A stretch of DNA of 64,000 nucleotides from Trogon surrucura (lineage: Eukaryota; Chordata; Aves; Trogoniformes; Trogonidae). The stretch spans positions 24,698,084 to 24,762,083 of the forward strand of contig CM036624.1 in the NCBI GenBank assembly GCA_020746105.1, given 5' to 3'. The notes below the pieces were generated by a model. That model did not search any database. It was not told the DNA's origin and saw only the letters and a list, made by a program, of their open reading frames with translations. Numbering within the stretch: the stretch's first letter is position 1; each line of letters opens with the position of its first letter. Below are positions 45,601 to 58,137 of the stretch, piece after piece. Position numbers and translations under genes: made by a program.

Positions 45601-48600
45601 GGCTTGGTACAGGACACTTGCTGTGAGTGTCCCCACGTCCAAGAGCAGACTGACATCCTCATGAGACAGAAGGAACAGCTGGGCAAGAGTGATTCTCCCC
45701 AAAGGCAGCCCGTTCACCAGAGTGGACACAGCGCACCAGAGACAAAGGAAGCAGCCGTGCTGACTCAGATGTGGGCCTGGGTAGCCCAGGGTCCTGTCTC
45801 GGGCAGTGCTTATACACAGATGCCCAGGCAAGAGTTGGAACTGAGCAAGCCAATGCTTATACCTCCTCTACTACTGCAAGAATGACATTTCTCAGCTATT
45901 TCCCATGTGGGGATTTCACAAGCCACCTCTGCACATAGTGACTCAATTCAGTTTTCCTCTCCGGACATATCCCTTAAATCCTGTAAATGGGCACTCAATT
46001 TCCCAGACAGCACTGATGAAATCCGTGGTTATTCTACTGAACAAGGCAGACTTTTTTGCTGCGTCCACAGGCCCAGGATGTACTTCAGGACCACAATTTC
46101 CAGTTCCTTGATATATTTGGGACTTCCCCACAGTCTTTTCCCAAACTCAGTTTGTTCTCTTGGTCTCTGCTGAGAAGTTGTTTCAAAGTCTCATTACTCT
46201 GATAATTAGACAAGCTCTTCTTATTTGTCAATCTGCCCAATCACTGATTTCTATTCCTTTCAGTCTGCCTAGGGTCATGCAGCCTGTGAGAGTCCTAAGA
46301 CACAAACAATCTTGTGATGTGGAAAAACACAACTTTCCAGCTTCCCTCTTGGCCTGGATCAATGGCAAAGTGCTTGTGGTGAACAAATATCAAGTGCCAG
46401 GGGACAGATATTGTCCACAAACAATACAGCTTTTCACAACATGGAGCAGGATGTAGAAAGTCTCCCTACCTAGAAGCCAGTGAAGAGGGGGAAGGAATTG
46501 TAGACCTGGGCCACATTTGTGCATTGAAAGACTGAGCTCTACCAAAAAAAGAAGCAAACCTTCCCACTACAGAAGCTTTGACTAGTGTCCAAGTTTATTC
46601 TAGTTTGGTACAGGAAACGGACAGACCCGAAGGAGTCTCTTCATACTCCTGTATAATACCAACAGCTTTTGTTCCTATAAAAATGCTGTTCATGTCACTG
46701 TCACAGTACCAGAAAATGTTTCTAATGTAGATCTGGTTTTACAGAGCAGTCTCCGCAGAGCCACGATGTGTTTACATTATCTAACTGCTGCTGAACAGTC
46801 AGCTGAGAGCTAACACGCACGGGCTAATCTCACCTCCCCCACATTTCACAGGGTCTGAGGAGGGGATCATCTAGCAAAAGAAGCCTATGGATTACAGAGC
46901 AATACAATGGATCAAAAAGCAGGAGGAGGCCACATCTTTTCAACCTCAGAGCAGAACTGCTCCCTTCCACCCTACTCAGGCTAACACTTATGTGAATCTT
47001 TTCCCTGCTGCTTGAAGGAATCACATTATACACACATTCCAGAGAACTTTTCCCAGCAGAAATAACCATTTTTATCACACATTGCGCTTGGGAGAATGTC
47101 TAGAATTTTACAGGCAAATGCATGGGTGGAGCTGTGTTTTGACCCATACAGGAAAGCTGTAAGTTGACATCACCATCCCAGTCATGCTCTGGAGCCGGGG
47201 CGGTCGGCGGGCTCGGGAGGAAGACGTGCTCGGCAGGAGCTCCCTACCTCTTTGATGGCAGACATCTTGATGTTCTCATAGTAGTGCAGCGGTGCATTGG
47301 GTGAACTCATGTCATAGCCAAACCCAGCTACCGCCACCTCATCACAGTTGTGGAGCGCCATGGTTATTGCTACGCTTCCCAAGGTGGGGATGTTCTGAGA
47401 GGAGAGAAAGCAGGAATGGAAGTCATTAGCAGGTTGCCATTTCTATAACCAAAGATTTCCTCTTAATGTCTCTGCTCACAGGGGCACTGCTGCTACTAAG
47501 CAGAAAGTCAGGAATGGGGTATTTGGCTAAATCTGCACATCAGCAGCCCAATGCCAGCTTGCGGGGTCAACAGCGTCCCAACTTGTAAAGAAAACTGTAC
47601 ATTAGCCAGCTTCCTGCAAAGCATCTAGGACAACAGCAGCAGCTCATGGTTGAGGCTCTATGATCTGACTCTCCAGGGGAGTATTGCAGGGCAGAGGGAT
47701 TAATGCAAATGGTCAAACTTCCCTTCTACAACTTTGCTATCCTGAGAACGGGGCAGCAGACGAGCTGGAGGATGAATCACAGTGGATACGTAAATTTTCT
47801 GAAAATAAAACAGACGTAGATTCTGGATTACAATTCTGTCCATATTACTGGCTTCCAGCTAGGCTAAGGAGGAATACTTATCCCAAGCAGGCCACCACAC
47901 AGGAACAGCACAAACTATCTTACTGATGGCACAGGCAGTTTAGGGAGGCTGTAAAACAGCTCTGGGAAATGGAGAGGAGATCAGGCAGACCCAGGTGGCA
48001 GCATGCACTGAGAGCCCTTCCTTTGCTCAGGGGCATCCCCCCAGGCAAAGGACACACTGGCCTGTGCCATCTGGCCACAGCATACTGGGAAGACGATGAA
48101 CACTGGGAAGCCAGTCTGAGATGGGTGGTAGCGCTCTGAGAAGGGACACCCCGACTGTCCTCTCCCATATGGCATCCTACCGTTTGCATCACAGTCAAGC
48201 CTCTGCCCTTCCCATTTCCCATTTCATCTGGTTTCTGACAAGGTCCCGTGACAGCAGTGCTGTACGGCTGCAACTCCTCTCGTTCCTTCAGGTAATGGGA
48301 CTGCTGTGACAGGCAAGCATTTCCAGTGTAAAACCTCACCTCAGAGACTCTTCTAGCTCCCCTTTAGACGAATCCAAAGGCAGCTTTACCCCAGGGGCTA
48401 GGGAGAGGCTGAGAAATCCACCCACATATCTTCATTTGTAGAGCATCCAACACCGCCGTATCAGAAGTATCATGAATTCAGAGGACATGCTCAGACAGTC
48501 ACCAAGGGTGACAGCCTCTTAGCTGAGATGTAGAAACCAACTACATGCTTATATTTAAATGGTTCACCCTGAATCAGTGAGCAGTGCTATTGCATTTCAC

Positions 48601-51600
48601 CTGATGTTCATAACAGACTGGGAACACAATGTTTTGAGTTTCTGCTTCTCGTTTAAAAGAACCGGCTTTTGGCAGCACGCTACCCTTCTCACTTCTGATT
48701 GCCTGACTGTGTCCCAAGACCAACATTTTCCAAGCAAAGAATGCCACCCATACCCTAGCTGAGATGTGCTATGGAGAACTCCATCACAACTCACTGGATT
48801 TACACTAATATGAAGACAAGTGTGCAAAAACTGCTTACGTCTCAACGAGCGAGACACTAAATTCAAATATTTGCAGTGTGACTGCACGCCTGAAATTAAA
48901 AGACCTTACTTACATCCTCCTGTGCCAGGTCTAGATATTAGGAAAAACAGCAGAGTCATTTTATTGTCACTGCTTAATTTCGAGTGATATTGTTTTTATT
49001 TTGATTACTGTAGTTAATGGTTAATTTGCTGGTAGCCATAAAATAGCAAGGAGGGGTTTAAAAAAATGGGAAAAGTTTATTAGGCAAGAAAATTCCTCTG
49101 AATTTCAAAATATGCAAGAACATCCTGTCTTCCCAGGCACAGCAGTTCCAATTCAGATATCCTCAGTTTCATGTTTTACATAGGAGATGACATCTGGATG
49201 TCACTGGAATTGCATCAGCTGGTAAGTAGACTTGCCACAAAACCCTCGCCCTCTGCTGAGCTGTAGTTACAGTGTCCAAAACACAGTGAATAAATGGTTA
49301 CGTCCTTGAGAACGTGTTGTCGTTGGGAATAAGATGGCGTTAACACCACCCACACTTGTACTGGGCCCATTCCCACGGTACAGCTCAAGGGAGACGCAGG
49401 GTCTTTGCCTGGAGGGAATTTCACTGGCCAAGTTAACGTTTAAGAGCTAACTTTCTAATGTGAGCCCTAGAAACCACAGAGAATTAATCATACTACCCAA
49501 CCTTACGGGAGGATTGCCAAACCACCATAACTTTCTTTCAAGCATATTCTTATTTCTATTTGGAGAACAGCAGTTTACAGAAATCAAAAGCGAATCTTCC
49601 TTCAGTCATCAAATATCTGCCTGACTTTTTCCTATACAATAAATACCGTCAATGGCCTTTATGGAAAAATAGGAGATAAATTTCTCATCTGCTTCTGTTC
49701 TTCAGTAGTTCCAGACATGCCATTATCTCAGTATTGGCTGCTCCTCTCTCAGAAATGATTAAAATACCAAAGACTATCAAAGACTTCTTAAACTCCTGGA
49801 CTGTAGTAGATGTATCTGGTTTGGCCCCTGCAACTATCAGAAAATCACATGGTGTCCTTAGCAAAATAGTTTTGTGTTGCCCTAAAATCACGTTCTGAAA
49901 CTGATGATCTGGTGGCAGTTTTTAATCGAATTATGCCTTAGTGATGTTAGCACCCTCCAGTACTGCCGTAGCTACAGCCTAGTGCATGTGTCCCCCTCGA
50001 AGACAGATCTGCAGCCACTCACACCTTCACTGCTGAGATGCAGCCTCACGTCCCGCTGCTGCCATCAGAGCCCTGTGGGCTAGGGAGGACCACCTAGAAA
50101 ACACTGCAAATATAATTATCCCTGCTATTCACCGAGGGCAATAACTGTTAGGGCAGCACTGGGGTGCTCACAGAGCCCACCCTTTGCTGTTTGGATAACA
50201 GCACCTCCTCAGGGAAGAACATGAGTACAAGCTCTATGTGTGTACCCACGTGGGCCTGGATTGAATACACGTAACTGGGCATTTCCTCCAGACTGCTTAT
50301 GTTAAAGAAGAAGCAACTATCAGACAGATTAAATGCTATGCTGGGGAATTAGAGAGACTTGGAAAAAAATGAACCAGTTTGAACAGAAATATAATTGCTG
50401 CTTAACTAAATGTCATTAGTAAGTCAACACAGCACTTCATTCCTGAATTTGGTTTTAACTACAGAAACTGAGCCCTTTTCTCCTGTGACAGCCTGCTGAG
50501 CTTCTGCTACTCCTTCCCTCTGTTGAAAATGAAGCACTGCCTCATGTCCAGCTTGCGGCATGGGAAAGAGAAGGCCCTGTAGGATCTGGGGAGGTATTCC
50601 AGGCTGCGCTGCAGAGAAGCCAAGTTAGCAGCATTCTCCAGGTCCAGGGGAAAGGGCTCTCCTCTCCTCTCCTCTCTGCAGAGGTGGCAAATGAGAGGAG
50701 ACAGATCAGAGAGAGGAAACTGTTGTAATTGTTCTCTGGCTGCATCTACACAGCTTCCAAGCTCTCCTGATTGCATATAGGCACACACATTCGTTTGCTG
50801 CTAAGATCTAATCTGGACCTAATGAACCATGTACAACTTTTGGGGCGAGTTTGGTGACAGGACACTCCAAAAGAAGTCAGGCATCACGGACCTGGTTGTG
50901 CCAAACCTGGCTGGCTATGCCCTGCATGATGCGTCAGTGCAATCGCACCACACACACCCTTGTGCCGTGCCCCAGAGACATACCAAAGCAACCACCACAC
51001 CTCTTGCGTTGAGTTATGAAAATAAAACTCTCTCAAACAACTGAGCAGGCCCCTTGTTATTCTAGGCCACTGCTAAGGAAAAAAAAAAACAAAATCCCAA
51101 CATTCTGCCCGAGGTGCAATAGCCTGGGATTGGACCGTCTCAAAGCCGATCTTCCCGCTCATGGCCCTCGATGTGCCTTGGTTTCTCCTGCACCACCAAG
51201 CAATGCTGCTTTCAGCCAAATGGTTGAAGAACGGCAGCCCACCAGTGGCCAGCACCAAGGTGAGTCTCCTGGGGTGCTACCCAGCTGTCAAAGACTGGCT
51301 GGTGCAGGCTAGGCTACAGTATGCCCAGCCTCAGAGGGTAGTGACGGGGGCTCCCTGCGGTGGACCAGCTGGACCGCTGCTTCAGATGTGGCCACAATGA
51401 GTTTCTGATCTGAATTCTCCCAACTGGGAGACCCCAGAAAGCACTGTCAGCCCTCTCCCCTGCCAGCTCCCTGCTGAAAGCACCGAACTTGGCCTTGCAA
51501 GCTCTGTACCTGCTGTTGTGTCTCACAGATGTCTGTCCCAGCTGGGGCCCGCAGTGGGTACCAGGTTCAGCATCCCCTCTCCAGCTCTGGTAAACAACTG

Positions 51601-54600
51601 CAAGGGCAACATCCCTGGATAATATGATCAGTCTGAACTGAGCGATCACATCTCCAAGCTTGGCCTGGTTGTCTAAGCCCAAACATCTGGAAAATGTGGT
51701 GCTCCTGTCTAATATAATGCTCCCCAGGGACCAGGCTTTTGCCTGGTTCCATTCTGAGAGAACGTAGCAGACTGACAGACAGGCCAGAGATGACACCAAA
51801 AGGTCATCTGACAAAATGACAGCGACACGTCACCGCAGCAGCGCCGGGCAAAGGCTGCCTGCGCACCTGGAGTGTAGCTCCTTCCAGGGGCCTGCTGGCA
51901 CATGTCCCCTGTGGGAGAGGTGAGCACGTGCCCGGGGCATGCAGGGTGAGAAAAGCATAAAGACAAGAGAGGCAAAGATCTTTGGTCCTGTGCTGCGTCA
52001 GGGATCACTGCAAGCTCTGTGCCGTACTAACAGAGCGAGTCTCACCACCAGGTCGGGGGACCAGAAATGCCTTAACACAGACAGACATAGGACAGGTTCT
52101 CCTAACTGCTCCTACACTGGTTACTGCTGTGAGGGGAAAGATTAAAGGTTGCCCTTGAAGAAATTGCTGTTTCATCCTCCATTGCCCCCCTGAAGAGGCT
52201 TCAAAGACTGGCTTCTCACAGAAGAAACAGTCAACAGAAATGAACGCCAGCCCTGCTTTGGACTTAGTGGAGGTTGAGCTTCACCTCATGGGCTTGCGCT
52301 GGAGATCCAGTCCTGGCAACGGAACCTGGGGACCACAACTGCTCTTTGCTTAGGGCATGTGAAAAACTCAACATTTTTCATTCCACGCCTGGGTCATTCC
52401 TGTGTCACTGCCTGCTGGACTGGAAGGAAATGACTGCTGTAAATCTGGTTTTAGAAATATTTGACTCCCTTAATATGTTAAATGAATTCCAGTTATTTAT
52501 GGGATCTTACTTAGCCCGGGGTAAGACATATTGGATTGCTCAGACTATTCCAATTGTTACCTTTTCTCACTAAAAGGGTAAGTGTTGCTAAAGAGAAAAT
52601 TCCCTAGAACAATGATGCAACTAGATATTCAGATTGGTTTGACTACTATATTAATTTATTTGAGGGAAAACTTGAAAAATTATTCACCTAGGAAAAACTG
52701 CCACCTTAGTTTTATCAGTTACAGACTTGATAACCTAGTAGTAATGAAGTCAAAAAGAAATACAGAATCCTGTAATAGCCATCACACACTGTACAGAACA
52801 GTCACTCTATTTCCTTTTTGTTCATTTACCTTTACACAGGACCAATCTCAAATCTATGCTTTGCTTCCCTTAGCAGGCAAGTTTGGAAATATGGCAAAAA
52901 AAGGAATTTAGCATCACTTACTGTGAGCAGGTAACTGTCTGGCATTCTGCAGAGTGGTCCCTGTCATGGGAGTTTACAACACCTAAGTAAGGTGTGCCTG
53001 TAAGGTGCTCCCACAGTCACCTCCACTCATGCACTGAATTAGATGCAATATTTGGCTTCAAAAAACAAAGCAGAGCATCTCCATCTTTTTCTTCACCTCC
53101 CCTAGCTACCTCTTGCTGTAAGTGGGAGAGAGTCTCCACTGGCGCTCTGCAGCAGAGTGAAAGGGAAGGGCCAGGGGTCATGCGGGAGACACAACAAGCT
53201 GCCCAGCAGGTTTCCATCCTGACATTTTACTGCTGAGCTCCTACACAACTTAGTCAAATATCTTTGATGACACTGAACCTGATAACACAAGCTCTGATTC
53301 ACCGTTTGCCATAGAGCAGGTTCCTGCGCAACTGAAGGAGTATTTCTTAAGGACCCAACGATTTAACAAGAGGGCAAGCAAGGGCATGACTTTACTACAA
53401 GTTGGCTGCTCTGTGGTAACCACATATGTTTCACTCTGTGCTGAATGAAGTTCATGGCCTACTCTTTCATTGAAAAGCAAACTCCCTTCAGTTTCTGTGC
53501 AGCTATTGTGCACAAGCACACAGCTGGGCATTTACCGAGAAGCGGCTGGTATGCATTTACCTGCTGCCCTGTAATGGCTTGTCTGAGTGTCTATGCCCCA
53601 GCAGGTCATGGACTGATCACACTGCACTGGTAATGGACTTAACTGTCCAGTCCATGAAGCAGATGTCCTCTTTTGCAAACCCAGAGCTTACAACGACACT
53701 AAGTCTCTATATTTAACTGACTGCAGCTGCAGCGTCCCTTTATCTGTCCCTTGACCTGCCTTAGAAGACACCATCAGAGTGCAAAAAGGGGAGAAGCATG
53801 CACCTGGAAGGATGGAGTGATAGACTGCTCCATCTGCCACCCCTCTCCTGCTCCATAAAGACCCAACAGGTCCCAAGACATGGCCTTCACACAGTGACAG
53901 ACAGCAAGAACAGCCCAGGAGACAAAGCCAGGACTAATGAGAGAAAGAGTTGTTATGATCAGCCAGGGGAGCTGAAAAGCTGCTGAAGGAGTGAAGGGTC
54001 ACCACTGGCATCTCCAGAATGGCTGCCTGTCTACAGGCAAACCCACGTAACAGCAAAGAGAAGCCCTGGGGCAGGACATGCTAACTCTCCCACAGCAGAG
54101 GTTAATCCCTAAGAGCAGGAGGGCTGTCAGCACCCTGCAGAGGTGCTAATCCATGGCTGGGTGCCCGATACAGTCTGGTAACACCTCCTGCACATGGCTC
54201 CTCCTTCACCAAGTTGGTGCTGGGGCTGGATGAAGCCCAGAGGATGATGCTTTATGTCTTTAGTAAGGGGTCTATAGCTTCAGCCATTTCCAATACACAA
54301 ACTAAAGGCTTACAGTTTTGGGCAGCAGATCTTAAACTTGTAAGAATCATAGATTCATAGAATCATAGAATGTCAGGGATTGGAAGGGACCTCGAAAGAT
54401 CATCAAGTCCAATCCCCCTGCCAGAGCAGGAATGCCTAGATTATGCTACACAGGAACGTGTCCAGGCAGGTCTTGAATGTCTCCAGAGAAGGAGACTCCA
54501 CAACCTCTCTGGGCAGCCTGTTCCAGTGTTCCGTCACCCTCACTGAGAAGAAGTTTCTTCTCGAGTTTAAGCGGAACCTCTTATGTTCCAGTTTCAGCCC

Positions 54601-57600
54601 ATTAGCAGTTTCACAGATGCACAGCACCAACAGAGAGAGAGAAACAAACATCACAGTCCACACTGAAGCCCTCAGAGTCCTGACAATTTGTTCCATCAGA
54701 AATGTTCTCCTGGACACCTCACGCCATGCTCAGGGCTCTCAGAGGAGCCAGAAAGCCACTGCTCAAACGGCTCTGAGTGCTACTGAGTAGACAGGACTAT
54801 TCACTACACAGCAAACAGCATCACGGCAATAAATCAGCCCTAGTGTTGTACATGCAACAGGCAATGATGCATCTGAACTGATGTTCATGCTTGTCCCTCA
54901 GTAAGCTGTGTGCAGTTTAAGGTAGCTTACTGCATGCCTGAACTACAGCTGCCATACCAGTAAGGTCTGGCTTCAAGCCCAAAAGACATTTGTGCACAGA
55001 ACTTCCACCCAAACAGCAATCACATACATACACCTTTGTCTAGTGAGACGGTCAAGTCTGTGCCCACTGCTTAAGAGGATTCTTTAATCAAAGTGCTTGT
55101 TTCTTTTGTGCTAAATCACCTTTAGGCATTAACTTTCCCCAGACAGTGCTACGATCCTAAACTAAAGGGGTTTTTCATCATCAGCTTATCCCAAGAAAAG
55201 GGAAGTTCACACGTAACAGGAAACAGCTCTCCCTCTTCTTCAGACTTCAGTAAACGGACTGAGAAAACTCCTGAAAAGCTTTACCAGCTCCAGAGAGAAT
55301 TCACTATTCATTGTGGTGACCAGTTTTGCTCCTTACTCTGACTTTTGGCTACTAATGCACAAGTGCAACTAAAACGCACATTTGAGTTGTAGCCCCTTAC
55401 TATCCTCCAGAATCATCTGGCCCAAATTATATTATCAAAGCAAAGGATGTTACTACACTCACCCGTGATTGAATCCTGAGAAAAACGCTTTGAGATCAGC
55501 CCCAAACTATTTTGCTAGCTCTCCTCAACCTTGCTGAAAAAGCCTCCAAATTACAAAGTTAATTGGCAGCACATTGTTACCATATGTGGTGCGCAAGAGA
55601 AGCGGTGAAGTTTATTTAGGCATCAGAACCAAAGAGTGGAATATTATGAGGATTTCATGACGGCCTTGAATACCAAGGCATCCCCAGCCTTGATCCTCCT
55701 GTGTGTTGCCTGCCCAGCACATCAGAGTGCACTGCAGCACAGGGGCTCCCCCCGAGAAACTCAGGACACATACTGTTACTAGACCTCAGCATTTTCTTTC
55801 CCTGTGTTCACATGCTTCTTTCTTGAGTAAAGTTTTCCAGGCTGTGTCGTATTTCTGAAGCACGACCCTGAACCCAACCAGCCACGTTCTGCGGCCATGG
55901 GGTCACACCGTCTCTTGTGGAGCACTTCTCCTTGCTCTAGCTGCCTCATCCTTCTTGCTGGATCTCTCTCAAATCTTTAACAAGAGTTGCATTCTTGGTC
56001 TGATCTCCACTCTTTCCACTTAAAGTCTCAGTGAAAAAACGCCTGTAGCAAATTTGTACCACCGGGATCCGACTTAGGCTCTTCCTCCCTCTTTACACCA
56101 GCAGCGGTAGCTTCTGTCAAAGCACTGGCACAGATGCAGCAGTACGCACTAAAGCATGAAGTCCCAGCAGCTCCATGACAGCAGTCCACAGTTGATGCCT
56201 GCAGTAAAATTTGTACCCACAGGCTAGAAATACTCTCTCCCTATTTTTAAACTCTGACAGTGTCCTTGCACAGACAGCACAGGGTATACTAACGTCCCAG
56301 CCCCACAGATACACCTGCAGAGCTTCTGCTGCCCCATCTGAAGGAACGAACTACAACTTACACAATCTAGTGGGGGTCACGGGCAACGACTGCTCACCTT
56401 AAAGCTCCATAAACTATTTTTAAATGCTCAAACGGGCTTTCACAAAGTGAAACATGGGGTTTCAATTAAGATGCCTTCATTTCCCAATCTGATGTGTGTT
56501 AAACAACCTATCAAAACCTCATAAACTTCAGTTCACAGCATTTTCATTTCCGGATTCTCTCTCCTCCCTTCAGCTTAAGTAATATCTTGTGTATTAAAAT
56601 AACGTGTTTAAAAATAAAAACAAATTTGGAGAAAACAAAGGCAAAAGTCCTGATAATTACTGTCCTTCATTGGGGCAGCAGTCCTGATTTTCTGGAAGAC
56701 AAATCAAGATCACATCCTTCTAAGGATGAGTTCTGGAGAATGCAGAGAGTTGAAATTATTTCCTAGCTGACAGAAATATTTGGGACACCTTCAGTGCACA
56801 AAGCAAAATTCCAGCGGTTCCAGAACCCCAAGACAGCTTCTGTACATACACACACAGCAACGCATTTCACAAAAGACCCATTCTGTGTGTCTGAGTCTGC
56901 CTGCACACCTTGCGCACTACATTTTAAGAAGTGAATTTCTTACCTCCAGGCACCCACCCATCTGACCTGTACAAAACAAATGTCTCAACTTCACAATATA
57001 ATTAGAGCATGGAAAATAAGGCACTATTCTGCCCAGTCCAAATCCATGCTTCGACATGGCAAATCTCCTGTACTGATAACAGCAGGGGCAGAGCAAGCAG
57101 ACCTTGTCCAGCAAAAGTGCTTCTCTCTGGGTTTGTCAGCTGTGCTAATGTGCCCAAAAATGTCACGTGTGGTCTCTATCAACAACTATATCACATGCGT
57201 ACATGAGTAATTTACCCACCCAAGGAATACTTTCTCTAATGGTTGATACATTAGGTAGAGCAAATATAAATAGGTTCTCACAGTGTTGCAGCGTGAGATA
57301 ATCCGGAAAAACCAAGTCACCACCTAGTCCACAGTAACACTCCAAAAAGCTGCACTGGGGGTGACATACTAGAATGACCATGTAGGTGTTCTGTTAATAA
57401 CTATGCCCTAAAACTGTTTTAAATTGTTTACTTTTTGTAAGGTTTTACATTTAAAACCTGTCACTGTAAGATCAGAATTTTCTACGAAAGGCCTGATAAA
57501 ACAAACCTTTTACTGTTTTGTACTATAAGCCTGGGTTATAGAATGAGCCATGTGATAGTAGTGATTTTAGACTGCAGTCTCCATGAGGACAGCATATTGT

Positions 57601-58137
57601 AAAACAGTAGCACGACCTTCAAGAAGACCTGCACCACTTCCAGATGGGCTGAGGGTGTAGACAGCAGGGTTCCTTCTGCCTTTTGGGAAGGAGCTCCCTC
57701 CACCCACACAAACGAGTGCCCTTCTGACAGGCTGCGGGTGACAGGAAATCACCCAGCTGGTGCTGGAAGCCTCCGAGCTGCCTCCAGAAAAGTGGGTCTT
57801 TAACAGCCGTTGCAGGATCTTGCCTCGGCCTTGAGAAGGCTGAGCACTGCCACCATAACAGAGCTGAAGTCCCTTCCCTTCAATGTCCAACAGCAGAGGT
57901 CCAAAGGAAAAGTAAGAACTGCATAAACCTACTCTGCTGCTTGGTCTCCCATTCTTCCCCTTGGTTTTGCCTGTTCTGCTTTATACCTACCCCTCTGCCC
58001 ATCAGGCCGTTGTTAAAAGGCAGTCCAATGAAGCTGAAAGCTGCTTCCTGGATGAAGAAGGGATTCAGGATACGTATCTCATGAGGTTCTCTTGGGACAC
58101 GGGTTGCCACTGACTTCCAAAAGCCATCAGAGGCACT
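33560..58137 (-). CDS. ST3GAL3: ST3 beta-galactoside alpha-2,3-sialyltransferase 3 (ST3GAL3), last three coding exons
   Basis: Type II Golgi membrane enzyme of family GT29 that transfers sialic acid from CMP-Neu5Ac to the terminal galactose of N-acetyllactosamine-type glycans, giving the sialyl-alpha-2,3-Gal epitope. Three exons (147+147+90 nt) join in phase 0 and encode the C-terminal 127 residues, colinear with the end of human ST3GAL3 (375 residues, from memory). Visible are sialylmotif S (around [10 protein letters not shown]...[12 protein letters not shown], continuing in the next exon as [19 protein letters not shown], with its cysteine that pairs with motif L), motif III (HYYE) and motif VS (H-x4-E in THNIQRE). 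The transmembrane anchor and motif L are encoded by exons right of the window, as is the promoter. Introns are 10.6 and 13.6 kb. Confidence 0.96.
34211..34606 (-). mobile_element. CR1 LINE fragment, 3' end
   Basis: Begins ATCATAGAATCATCG and continues GGTTGGAAGGGACCTTAAAG and GGGCAACCTGTGCCAGTGTC, the standard avian CR1 3' UTR and end of ORF2 in reverse complement, so the element points to the minus strand. 5' truncated, about 0.4 kb. Confidence 0.93.
43015..43140 (+). repeat. Minisatellite, 18-bp unit x 7
   Basis: Exactly seven tandem copies of GTGAGATGAGGGGAGAAG with no visible divergence, preceded by a partial GATGGGGAGAAG copy. The unit is a multiple of three, so every frame keeps a six-residue repeat. 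Intronic. Confidence 0.95.
47248..47394 (-). CDS. ST3GAL3: ST3GAL3 exon with the rest of motif S and motif III
   Basis: 147 nt, [20 protein letters not shown] to [13 protein letters not shown]. Acceptor cctctctcag, donor gtaggga, phase 0/0. The motif S cysteine is in HNCDE and motif III is HYYE. Confidence 0.97.
47395..57990 (-). other. ST3GAL3: ST3GAL3 intron between the motif S exons
   Basis: 10.6 kb with one CR1 fragment (54343-54612) and an AT-rich conserved-looking patch at about 48950-49080. No genes or RNAs recognised. Confidence 0.8.
54343..54612 (-). mobile_element. CR1 LINE fragment, 3' end
   Basis: Starts AGAATCATAGATTCATAG with the CR1 3' microsatellite, then GGATTGGAAGGGACCTCG. 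The minus strand encodes a remnant of the ORF2 C-terminus ([19 protein letters not shown]). Minus orientation, 5' truncated. Confidence 0.92.
57991..58137 (-). CDS. ST3GAL3: ST3GAL3 exon with the first half of sialylmotif S
   Basis: 147 nt, [20 protein letters not shown] to [11 protein letters not shown]. Acceptor ttcgttaccag, donor gtaggt, phase 0/0. Confidence 0.97.

Larger units (their letters stand above)
33650..47247 (-). other. ST3GAL3: ST3GAL3 last intron
   Basis: 13.6 kb, containing a CR1 fragment (34211-34606) and an 18-bp minisatellite (43015-43140). ORFs of about 100-130 codons (e.g. plus 42670-42969, 45302-45664) have no recognised relative. No extra ST3GAL3 exon seen. Confidence 0.8.

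Noticed and set aside
45302-45664. 120-codon plus-strand ORF in the ST3GAL3 intron
   Set aside because: No recognised family and no promoter or polyadenylation context.
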